From positions 1-64,000 of the forward strand of contig JAJECN010000017.1 in NCBI GenBank assembly GCA_022821965.1: a stretch of 64,000 nt of DNA, in the 5' to 3' direction. Below, one piece after another: positions 55,457-64,000 of this stretch. Position 1 is the first letter of the stretch, and each line of letters starts with the position of its first letter. The stretch is from Candidatus Poribacteria bacterium (GTDB lineage Bacteria > Poribacteria > WGA-4E > WGA-3G). Made by a program: the position numbers and the translations under genes. The notes beneath the pieces are model-generated. The model worked only from the letters and a program-made list of their open reading frames with translations. It had not been told where the DNA came from and made no database searches.

Positions 55457-56611
55457 ATGAAATATTTGAACGTGTTGAGAAACACAATCTTTTTGGGAAT
55501 ATTAACCTTTTTAATCTATCTTTGTGGCTGTGAACGGGTTCAGGATATGCTTCCTCCCGATCAATCCGGGATGATGGATGCAACCTCGATTCGGGTGAGT
55601 TTCGTATATCCCGGCGATTGCCTTGGTGATTCCTCTTACTGTGATGTACTCTATAATGGTGCGCAGAAAGCGAAGATGGAGCTTGGGATTGATGTCGTCG
55701 AAATGGAGAGCAACACTGAGACGTGGGACACGCGCTTACAAGAAGCCGCTCAGACATCAGGTTTAGTCATCACTTCGGGTTACCAGATGGCGGCCCCTGT
55801 TTCACGCGTGGCACCAGAGTTTCCTGAAGTTATGTTTGTCATTTTTGATGCTGCGGTGGATTTGTCCAATGTAGTCTCTTTCACCCATAGAGTAAACGAA
55901 GGCACTTTCCTACTCGGGGCGATCGCTGGCTTAAAAACGCAAACTGGAAAGGTCGGTTACCTCGGCGGCGCGAATGTTCCGTTACTCCACGAATTTGAAG
56001 CAGGTTACCTTGCTGGGGTCAAAGCCGTCAATCCAGACGCTGAAATTATGAGAGGTTATGTTGCCGATGATCAACAAGGTTTCTACGATCCTGTCAGAGG
56101 ACACGAGATTGCGGCTGCCCAGTATGAAAGTGGTGTTGACGTGATTTACGCGATGGCGGACCAATCGGGATTTGGTGCTGTTGAAGCCGCGAAGACAGCG
56201 GAAAACAGATATGTGATATGGAACTATATTGATATTACCGAGGTCGCACCGGGTATAATTCTAACAGGACTACGTGTAGGAATTGATGTATCAGCGTTCA
56301 ATGTTATTCAAGAGTTCACAGCTGGTAATCTGATGGCTGGTGTTCGTTCCGTTGGTCTTGCTGAAGACAATGTTGGCTATCTACTGACCGATGGCAATAG
56401 AGGTTTGATCTCTGATGACATCTTAGAAAAAGTCGAAGCACTGAAAGCAAGCATCATAGCTGGCGAAATTACTGTGCCAGTGGTCCCGGAAACTGGAGTT
56501 CAAGGCACAGTTGTACCGCCGTCAACATCGGAAGATGATGACGCAGCTACGGAACCGAATGTTGAAGGCACAGTTATAGCACCAGTGGTAGGTGGCACAG
56601 AGATGCCATAA
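55457..56611 (+). CDS. BMP-family substrate-binding lipoprotein
   Basis: This is a 384-residue lipoprotein: signal ending in the lipobox YLCGC (Cys25), then a periplasmic-binding fold of the BMP/Med/PnrA family: IRVSFVYPGDCLGDSSYCD, LVITSGYQMAAPV, VMFVIFDAAVD, the signature GTFLLGAIAG and GKVGYLGG, and NYIDITEVAPGIILTGLRVGIDVS. Family members bind nucleosides for ABC importers. No permease or ATPase gene lies nearby. The C-terminal 45 residues carry a small duplication (GTVVPP/GTVIAP). AAAGGA lies five bases before the ATG; the structured leader precedes it. Confidence 0.87.
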   Translation: MKYLNVLRNTIFLGILTFLIYLCGCERVQDMLPPDQSGMMDATSIRVSFVYPGDCLGDSSYCDVLYNGAQKAKMELGIDVVEMESNTETWDTRLQEAAQTSGLVITSGYQMAAPVSRVAPEFPEVMFVIFDAAVDLSNVVSFTHRVNEGTFLLGAIAGLKTQTGKVGYLGGANVPLLHEFEAGYLAGVKAVNPDAEIMRGYVADDQQGFYDPVRGHEIAAAQYESGVDVIYAMADQSGFGAVEAAKTAENRYVIWNYIDITEVAPGIILTGLRVGIDVSAFNVIQEFTAGNLMAGVRSVGLAEDNVGYLLTDGNRGLISDDILEKVEALKASIIAGEITVPVVPETGVQGTVVPPSTSEDDDAATEPNVEGTVIAPVVGGTEMP

Positions 56612-56677
56612 CGAAGGTCTTCACTCTTGCTTTAGAAATTATCAATCGAAGTTATTTCGTTTACTCCATGTATTGCT

Positions 56678-56698
56678 GGCGAGGTTTTCAACCTCGCC
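56678..56698. repeat. 9-bp perfect palindrome with 3-nt loop
   Basis: Arms GGCGAGGTT (56678-56686) and AACCTCGCC (56690-56698) flank TTC. It lies between the converging BMP and oxygenase genes and could end transcription from either side; a short T-run follows on the plus strand. Confidence 0.75.
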
Positions 56699-56706
56699 AC
56701 TTTTAA

Positions 56707-57507
56707 TCACGGCTTAGTGTCGGTATTAACAGGTGATTCGTCGTTGTTAAGGAACCTTTCAATTGTGTTAATCGTTGCTGGACTCGTGCGGAAGTCGGCA
56801 ACCCACGGTTCACGGAAGTATGCCTGCTTTTCACGTGGTAAAGCAGCAAGCACTTCGGGGGGTGTCTTCAGCCGATGCCAGTGCGTTGCGAGATGCGCGT
56901 AGGCGTTTAGAACTGCCACGCGTGGTGCCTCCCGTTGCCAAACAGGACCGGCATGACAGAGGTTTTCCGTAAAGAAGATTGCGCTCCCCGCTGGGCATTC
57001 ATACGACATCAGGAACGGACTCCGTTTCCCTGCCTCTAACGACATATGATCTGCGTGCATCGGAAAGTTAGACTTGTGGCTGCCCGCTATGAAATGTGTT
57101 GCCCCATCATTTTTGGTGACATCCGTGAGTTCAAAGACGACGCGCACCATCCCCGCATGAATCCGTCCGTTGTTGACGCGGTACCCGAAGATCGGATCGC
57201 CCTGTTGCGGTCCACCGCCGTGAAGTCCACCGTGTTCCTGTCCCTTTTGACGCCAGACAGAGGAGCAGTTTTCTAACCGAACATCGGGTCCGATAATTTC
57301 GTGTAGGACATCAAGGACTTTTGGATGATCAATGAGGACACTCGCGGGACCGCCCGGCACAGCGCGATGTTCTGGCGGTAGAGATTCTGGATTGTGATGT
57401 ATCCGCTCAATCTGCTCAACGATTGCGTCCACTTCGTCGCGTTCAAGGATCGCCGGACGCACGAGAAATCCGCTCAAGTCAAATCGAAATTTTTCTTCAT
57501 CGGTCAT
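56707..57507 (-). CDS. PhyH-like oxygenase with HxG in place of HxD
   Basis: This is a 266-residue PhyH-family protein: GATHFIAGSHKSNFP and ENLCHAGPVW (distal metal His) align with the other oxygenases, as does RVAVLNAYAH. At the usual HxD site it has H96-G97-G98 (LHGGGPQQGD). HxG or HxA at this point is known from Fe(II)/2-oxoglutarate halogenases, where halide replaces the carboxylate. The Asp two residues later in GDP is a poor replacement. AAGGAG lies upstream of the ATG at 57507, within the 3' end of the nuclease gene. Confidence 0.85.
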   Translation of the reverse strand: MTDEEKFRFDLSGFLVRPAILERDEVDAIVEQIERIHHNPESLPPEHRAVPGGPASVLIDHPKVLDVLHEIIGPDVRLENCSSVWRQKGQEHGGLHGGGPQQGDPIFGYRVNNGRIHAGMVRVVFELTDVTKNDGATHFIAGSHKSNFPMHADHMSLEAGKRSPFLMSYECPAGSAIFFTENLCHAGPVWQREAPRVAVLNAYAHLATHWHRLKTPPEVLAALPREKQAYFREPWVADFRTSPATINTIERFLNNDESPVNTDTKP

Positions 57508-57510
57508 GGG

Positions 57511-58029
57511 TTACATCTCCTTCATTACTGAGGCGAGGTTCTTTGGTTCGCCACATTTACGTCTCTTAATTGTTGGTTTCTGCCTAAGGAAGCGGATCTT
57601 AGCACGTTCAAGTTTGTAGCGTTGCGACTTATCTATGCCTTTACCATAGAACAAGACAGGAATGCATGTGATTTTGAGTACCTTTAGTGCTTCTATTGCG
57701 GGCTCAGACAATTTCTCAAATACATCCGCCACGAAGTCAGCCGCTCCTTGCAATTGGTCGGTTACCATTGAGGCTTTGAAAGTGCCGCTCTTGAGTTCTA
57801 TAAGAACAACAGCTAGACTGTTTTGAGTGCCATCTTCGCAAAAGAGAATATAGTCACATCGTTTTGTGTTGATTTTACGTAGTTCAAACTCACATTCAAG
57901 ATTTACGATGACCCGATCGGCTGGAACATCAGTTAGATATACACGGCACCCATCTCCACTGCAAGTTCTACTAATGCATTCTTGATTGACTTGCTTCCCG
58001 ATTTCTGCGAGAAGCTCCTTTAATCCCAC
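57511..58029 (-). CDS. Putative PD-(D/E)XK nuclease-fold protein
   Basis: This 172-residue protein shows D59 in RCDYILFCEDG, then E78-L-K80 in VVLIELKSG and Q92 in DQLQGAADF, the order and spacing of the PD-(D/E)XK nuclease fold. An N-terminal cysteine set (CISRTCSGDGC) may bind metal. The C-terminal half has basic stretches (RAKIRFLRQKPTIKRRK). It overlaps the ATPase gene by 10 bases, indicating a functional pair. Its last codons are encoded by a degenerate copy of the local GGCGAGG palindrome. No closer family is recognised. Confidence 0.6.
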   Translation of the reverse strand: MGLKELLAEIGKQVNQECISRTCSGDGCRVYLTDVPADRVIVNLECEFELRKINTKRCDYILFCEDGTQNSLAVVLIELKSGTFKASMVTDQLQGAADFVADVFEKLSEPAIEALKVLKITCIPVLFYGKGIDKSQRYKLERAKIRFLRQKPTIKRRKCGEPKNLASVMKEM

Positions 58030-59513
58030 TCGTTGTCCTCCCTGTTGACTGCTTCGAGTAGATCTTGGAGGTTAACAGAGCTGTCATAAAGTTTATCAGC
58101 TACGTCTTCGTAATCTTTCGGTTCTATGCCTTCAGTGGGGTCAAATGGAATATGTTTCACTATCCCGTCCTTTTGGAACCACCATGTCCCTACTTCTTTC
58201 GACAACAGCCAATTTGATGGTGCCATCTTTTCCACTTTCCGTACACCTTTTCGCTTGAGTTCGCCTATCCGAATCAGATTCGCTATTTCTTTGAGAAGCC
58301 AATCGCTGTGCGTTGTCACAATGACGCGTACACCGGCGCGAACTAAGCCAGCAAGGGTTAATGCGATTTCAGTTTGTGCCCCGGGGTGCAGGTGTGCCTC
58401 CGGTTCCTCAATAATAAGAGTGTCACCGGGGTGAATACCACCGCGAAGAAATAGGACTAAAGGAGCAAGTTCGGATACCATTGATGAAACGCGAGTAAGT
58501 CTAACCGCTTCTTTAACTTCCCCTGGGTGATAGAGAAATTCTGGGTATCCACCGGGAACGGGTTGCATGAGAATCTTTCCGGCAAGTACATTTGATTCTA
58601 GGGTATCAGCAAGATATGCTACACTATTATCAGGGGCGCCGGTTTCATTGTAGAGTATGAGTTTTTGCATGAAGTCTGCTATCACCCCTGAAAAGGTTGG
58701 CACCTCCAAGGGAGCCAGGCCCGCGCGAGTTGCACCACTAACAACGGAACTCGCAATAACACGGTGGCTCTGCATTATACCGCTCCGCGCAGCTGGTAGG
58801 TAATACCTTTCTCTTTTTTTTAGGTCAAGTCCAGGAAAAATTTCAGGACAATGCTTGAGGGATTCTTCGAAACCGAGGTTTTCTTTTCCTGTAAGAAATA
58901 CTATGTTTTCGTTGAGATAGCCCTCTACAGCGGAATCCGATTTGGCAGTTTTTGTTATGTTGAAGTTCCACAAATCTTGACTCTCTTCGCGTGCTTCCGA
59001 GACAATTTCCATCTCATCGGTTTGATTATCGGTTTGTTGAATCAGTTCGGAAATTGAAGCGATATCGAAGCAGCGTCTAAGTTCAATCTCTAAATCGTGT
59101 CCGAGGAATTTTGAATCTTTGAAGCTGTGTGCTGTTAACTTGCGGATTTCTTGTGGCAGGTCAGAGAATGTGAAAGGTCTACCGCTCGTTTCCAACTTGG
59201 AAACTATATCCTGAGCCTCCTCTTCGGACGACTTAAAAGCAGCAGATAAGCCCTTTTGAGAACCATAGCTCATTTTTGCAAGCGTTCTGAAAGTTTCCGG
59301 CAAAGGTAGTCGAGAGAAACCGTTAAAAATACCGTGTAACGTATAGATGAGCGTAGAGAAATAGGTTTTGCCTGTATTACTCGGACCGACAAACACTGTC
59401 AATGGCCGGAGGTCTATTGTGGCATCTGCTATCGGACCGAAGTTTTTGACACTGATTTCAACATTCGGATATTTAGAAATTTCTTGGGTCTCAGACGTTT
59501 TTGTTTCGCTCAT
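58020..59513 (-). CDS. AAA ATPase of the AAA15/OLD-like type
   Basis: This is a 497-residue P-loop ATPase: Walker A GPSNTGKT at residues 43-50 in LRPLTVFVGPSNTGKTYFST, then RERYYLPAARSG, and Walker B TLIIEEPEAHLHPGAQ with VTTHSDWLLKEI (about 360-415). There is no C-terminal TOPRIM domain, unlike OLD nucleases. Relatives of this ATPase type act as sensors in systems such as PARIS and Septu, where a second gene supplies the effector. AGGGAG lies 8 bases before the ATG at 59513. The nuclease gene overlaps its end by 10 bases, and its start overlaps the DUF1611 gene by 23. Confidence 0.8.
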   Translation of the reverse strand: MSETKTSETQEISKYPNVEISVKNFGPIADATIDLRPLTVFVGPSNTGKTYFSTLIYTLHGIFNGFSRLPLPETFRTLAKMSYGSQKGLSAAFKSSEEEAQDIVSKLETSGRPFTFSDLPQEIRKLTAHSFKDSKFLGHDLEIELRRCFDIASISELIQQTDNQTDEMEIVSEAREESQDLWNFNITKTAKSDSAVEGYLNENIVFLTGKENLGFEESLKHCPEIFPGLDLKKRERYYLPAARSGIMQSHRVIASSVVSGATRAGLAPLEVPTFSGVIADFMQKLILYNETGAPDNSVAYLADTLESNVLAGKILMQPVPGGYPEFLYHPGEVKEAVRLTRVSSMVSELAPLVLFLRGGIHPGDTLIIEEPEAHLHPGAQTEIALTLAGLVRAGVRVIVTTHSDWLLKEIANLIRIGELKRKGVRKVEKMAPSNWLLSKEVGTWWFQKDGIVKHIPFDPTEGIEPKDYEDVADKLYDSSVNLQDLLEAVNREDNEWD

Positions 59514-60585
59514 TAGAATTTCTCCCTATTTCCCTATGCACCTTCTGAACAGCATCCACCAGTTTATCTGCCCCAAACCGCACGACATCTGTTGCCGGCA
59601 ATCCGGTCTCTGCCTCTGTTTTAAGTATTGCCTCGCGTGCTTCATCTTCAGACAAATCAAAGCAATTCAACGCGAGTCCAATCACTTTAGCGGGTTTTAT
59701 GGGTGCAGCCATCGCTTCATACTGTGCGATCATCTCAGTGAGTGAGGGCAACGGCACCGTGTATCGGGCAACCGTATCCCGCGAGGGTTGGTGACAGAAG
59801 ATCATCGCATCTGGTAGGCTGCCGTGCAACAGACTTAAGGTCACGCCTGAATACCCCGGATGTACGAGCGAACCCTGTCCTTCAACAATAAGCAAGTCGT
59901 GATTTTCCGCACCTTCAAGCACAATCTGCTCCGCTGCACCAGCAGTGAAGTCAGAGACGACGGCATCAATCGCAATACCCCATCCCCATACCATAATCCC
60001 ATTTTGCCCCGTTGGACAGAATTCAGCGTTGACCTCACGAGCTCGCAATGCACGTGTGACCTCTATCCCAGATAACATTTTACCGACACGGCAATCTGAA
60101 CCCACCGTCAGAATAACTGTAGCATCGACATCGTTGGCTTTGCACGTCGCTACGGGGAGATCGGCAGGCGGTTTTCGAGCATCCCATAGGAGCGCATCGT
60201 GTGCTGCTGCAAGTTCCGAGAGTTCCGCATCTTCACTCAGAAATTGATGTAAACCGCTCATGACGTGTAAGGGGTTTTGTATCGCTTCTCGGAGGATTGC
60301 GCGCCAAGCATGAGGTAACTCACCGCCAGGAGGCGCAATGCCAATCGCAAGCATCGTCGGGTTAAACTGCATCGCTTCGGCGAGGTCTCGGACAATTGGA
60401 ATCCCTTCACCAATCTCAATAATTTCGCTGGTATCTCGTCCCGCATTGGCACTATCAATGACAGCCACCACATTATCAGGGAGGTAGCGCACAAGGACTG
60501 TGGCAGTCTTTGATTCAAGAACACCGAACGAGCCTTCGGCAAGAATGGCGATTTTGTGTGATTTCGGTTGTAGTTGCTTTACCAT
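59491..60585 (-). CDS. DUF1611 (DgcN-like) protein
   Basis: This is a 364-residue DUF1611 protein, an N-terminal Rossmann-like domain and a P-loop-like domain with VGSDCRVGKMLSG, CPTGQNGIMVWGWGI and LLIVEGQGSLVHPGYSG. The family includes DgcN, implicated in D-glutamate metabolism as an N-acetyltransferase, together with an epimerase. No epimerase neighbour is visible here. The start codon is ATG 60585. It heads the four-gene minus-strand run with the ATPase, nuclease and oxygenase. Confidence 0.85.
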   Translation of the reverse strand: MVKQLQPKSHKIAILAEGSFGVLESKTATVLVRYLPDNVVAVIDSANAGRDTSEIIEIGEGIPIVRDLAEAMQFNPTMLAIGIAPPGGELPHAWRAILREAIQNPLHVMSGLHQFLSEDAELSELAAAHDALLWDARKPPADLPVATCKANDVDATVILTVGSDCRVGKMLSGIEVTRALRAREVNAEFCPTGQNGIMVWGWGIAIDAVVSDFTAGAAEQIVLEGAENHDLLIVEGQGSLVHPGYSGVTLSLLHGSLPDAMIFCHQPSRDTVARYTVPLPSLTEMIAQYEAMAAPIKPAKVIGLALNCFDLSEDEAREAILKTEAETGLPATDVVRFGADKLVDAVQKVHREIGRNSNERNKNV

Positions 60586-60700
60586 TTTTTATCCACCGTT
60601 TCGGGGAGGATAGGATACATCTGTAGACTAACACAAATCACAATCAATTTCAAGTGATGAGAAGATTAACACGCGCGTCTTTCAGTTTTATGTGGGATGG

Positions 60701-60741
60701 ATTTCCAAATCCTCACTTCTGATTGCTGATGGCTGACTGCC
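60701..60741. repeat. Degenerate palindrome and CTGA-type repeat
   Basis: GGATTTCCAAATCC (60701-60714) is a palindrome related to GGGATTTCCGAATCCC at 40578. It is followed by CTGATTGCTGATGGCTGA (60719-60736), a unit of the family at 21731-21790. Confidence 0.55.
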
Positions 60742-60750
60742 GACAGCCAA

Positions 60751-61629
60751 TTATAGAAATTGCCGGAGATACCTGCCACCGAGCGCAAAACCATCTAACC
60801 CTGGCGCACCGCGATCCTCGTTTTCGACACAGAGGACATAGTCATAGCTGGATTCCTGCAATGCACCGGTGATAGTCCCCCAATTCAATTGACCGCGTCC
60901 GGGCACACGATATTGCCACCACCAGTTCCCAATGATACCTTGCCGAAATTTCATCTGTGGGCTGATTTCGCAATCCTTCACATCGGCGTAATACCACTTG
61001 CCGTTGAACATACGGATTGCATCCTCAGCCGGTAGAATGCCCATCCATAGCCAATGAGACGGGTCGCAGGACAACCCCAGCGAATCTGACGGGATCGCGT
61101 CGAGGATACGTTCCCACATTTCAGGATTACAAGCGATGTTGCCCATGCGTACGGCGCAATCGAGTGCAAGCTGCACGCCTTTCTCTTCGGCAAAACGGAC
61201 GACAGGTGTCCACATCTCCTTGAATCGCCCGACGAGTTCAACCGACCTGTCCCCCGGATTTCCCGGTTCTGAAGAGAACTGCCCATAGAAGTGCCAACTT
61301 ACGGGACTGCCAGCGTAGGTGACCACGACTGGCGCACCGAGAATAGAAGTCGCTTCGATTGCCTGTGTCAAGGCATCGCGCGCTTTCTCCCGTGTTTCCG
61401 GGTCATCGTCAAGTAGGTTACAGTGCGATGTCAAGGCGGCGAGGTAGATGCCATGGCTATCTAAAATTTCCTTGACCTCTTCGCCACCAGATTGTATAAT
61501 GACACTCGGTTCAACAACGCCGGTGGCGTTAGGACGGATTGCGTCAAATCCGTTAGCTTTTGCCCACGCTGCGCATTCGGCAAGGCTCCAACCGCCGTCG
61601 CCTGCGCTGGTGCTGAAACTTAAATCCAT
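60751..61629 (-). CDS. Sugar phosphate isomerase/epimerase-like protein
   Basis: This is a 292-residue TIM-barrel protein of the xylose-isomerase-like family: DLSFSTSAGDGGWSLAECAAWAKANGFDAI, VQLALDCA, GLSCDPSHWLWMGI and DYVLCVENED supply acidic and His metal ligands. AAGGGA is 6 bases upstream of the ATG. It diverges from the endonuclease III-like gene with a 39-base gap. Such enzymes in related bacteria work on inositol or sugar derivatives; the substrate is unknown. Confidence 0.85.
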   Translation of the reverse strand: MDLSFSTSAGDGGWSLAECAAWAKANGFDAIRPNATGVVEPSVIIQSGGEEVKEILDSHGIYLAALTSHCNLLDDDPETREKARDALTQAIEATSILGAPVVVTYAGSPVSWHFYGQFSSEPGNPGDRSVELVGRFKEMWTPVVRFAEEKGVQLALDCAVRMGNIACNPEMWERILDAIPSDSLGLSCDPSHWLWMGILPAEDAIRMFNGKWYYADVKDCEISPQMKFRQGIIGNWWWQYRVPGRGQLNWGTITGALQESSYDYVLCVENEDRGAPGLDGFALGGRYLRQFL

Positions 61630-61668
61630 AATTTTCCCTTTTCCTACAGCATTGAGGACTTTTTACGT

Positions 61669-62346
61669 ATGCAAATTCTATGTGAAGAGAATATTACCGA
61701 ACAACTATTTTCGCTTTATAATCAACTTCTTGCGCAACACGGGCATCGCAAGTGGTGGCCCGCAGATACGCCATTTGAGGTGGCACTCGGTGCGATCCTA
61801 ACGCAAGCGACATCGTGGCGCAATGTCGAAAAAGCGATGGAAAATCTCAAAAGTGCCGGTGCTTTTACACCCGAAGAAATAGCTTCCATCAGCCAAGCCA
61901 CATTGGAGCGGTTAATCCGACCCTCGCGTTACTTCCGCATGAAAGCGCAGAAAGTCCGAGCGTTTGTGGAGTACATCGCCGAGCGTCCCATGCACGTAAT
62001 GTTTAAGCAAGATGTCCCTGAATTACGTGAAGAACTGCTCTCCATCTACGGGGTCGGTCCTGAGACTGCGGATACGATTATCCTCTACGCTGCTGGTAAA
62101 CCGAGTTTTGTTGTTGATTCCTATACCTATAGACTCTTCTCGCGACTGGGGTGGGTTACTGGGAACTATAACTATGAGAAACTCCGCGCCCTATTTATGG
62201 ACAATCTCCCCCACGATGTCGATCTCTTCAACGAATATCATGCGTTAATCGTTGGGCACGGTGCGAGAATCTGTCATAAGAAAACACCGAACTGTCAAGA
62301 GTGTCGTCTACGGGAATCGTGTGCCTATTACGAGGCGTCTGAGTGA
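61669..62346 (+). CDS. Endonuclease III-related glycosylase (MagIII-like)
   Basis: This is a 225-residue HhH-GPD protein with LLSIYGVGPETADTIILYAAGKPSFVVDSYTYR. The catalytic Asp is D150 in VVDSY. The Lys that gives Nth its lyase activity is replaced here by Glu132 (GPET). The C-terminal [4Fe-4S] cluster is C-x6-C-x2-C-x5-C in CHKKTPNCQECRLRESC. This variant matches a subgroup that includes the MagIII 3-methyladenine glycosylase, so a monofunctional glycosylase is more likely than an Nth bifunctional one. GAGGA lies upstream of the ATG. Confidence 0.85.
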   Translation: MQILCEENITEQLFSLYNQLLAQHGHRKWWPADTPFEVALGAILTQATSWRNVEKAMENLKSAGAFTPEEIASISQATLERLIRPSRYFRMKAQKVRAFVEYIAERPMHVMFKQDVPELREELLSIYGVGPETADTIILYAAGKPSFVVDSYTYRLFSRLGWVTGNYNYEKLRALFMDNLPHDVDLFNEYHALIVGHGARICHKKTPNCQECRLRESCAYYEASE

Positions 62347-62379
62347 CGAATGAATAAGCCGGTTGCAATCGGCATGCCG

Positions 62380-64000
<1,621 letters not shown>

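Overview
The window looks like a chromosomal piece of an uncultured Gram-negative bacterium. It carries two TonB-dependent receptors, an Mla lipid-transport system and several lipoproteins. Four phytanoyl-CoA-dioxygenase-like oxygenases, three long WD40 proteins, a cytochrome c/LRR/cohesin/dockerin protein and numerous small intergenic palindromes are together reminiscent of Candidatus Poribacteria and related sponge or marine lineages. This placement is inference; no rRNA or tRNA gene is visible to test it.

Layout. 1-8.1 kb: a long regulatory region, two paralogous TonB receptors and two tandem SAM methyltransferases. 8.2-11.6 kb: the conserved rpsF-ssb-rpsR-rplI-dnaB replication/ribosome cluster behind a good sigma70 promoter and a structured leader. 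11.6-15 kb: mlaE-mlaF-mlaD, where MlaD ends in a beta-barrel-like domain. 15-20.2 kb: radA, a membrane PIN-TRAM protein, ispD, ispF and cysS, an order reminiscent of Firmicutes but without disA. 20.3-26.3 kb: two related lipoproteins, dprA, a PBECR-like/DUF2283 gene pair, tsaD, tsaC-like and a small membrane protein. 26.3-30.4 kb: a Gfo/Idh/MocA oxidoreductase (minus), guaB, a lone nuoI and an MT-A70 adenine methyltransferase. 30.8-36.3 kb: a 933-residue protein of no recognised family, a malate-dehydrogenase-like protein that has lost its catalytic histidine, an XdhC protein and a small orphan. 36.3-40.5 kb: oxygenases, a DUF420 protein and an ACMSD-like hydrolase. 40.7-41.4 kb: a PIN toxin-like gene broken by an amber codon, with a small partner. 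41.5-55.1 kb: the large multidomain secreted protein, three WD40 proteins and a UvrD helicase with an embedded DnaQ-like exonuclease. 55.1-56.6 kb: a leader with possible pseudoknot topology in front of a BMP-family lipoprotein. 56.7-60.6 kb: a minus-strand operon of DUF1611 protein, AAA ATPase, PD-(D/E)XK-like nuclease and oxygenase. 60.7-64 kb: a sugar isomerase-like protein, an endonuclease III relative and ligA, which is cut by the window edge.

The most interesting items are the overlapping ATPase/nuclease pair (57511-59513), the leader of the BMP gene (55287-55435), a family of short palindromes whose stems covary between copies, the operator-like direct repeats at the first TonB-receptor promoter, and the HxG variant oxygenase. 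None was tested by a database search; all family calls come from reading motifs.
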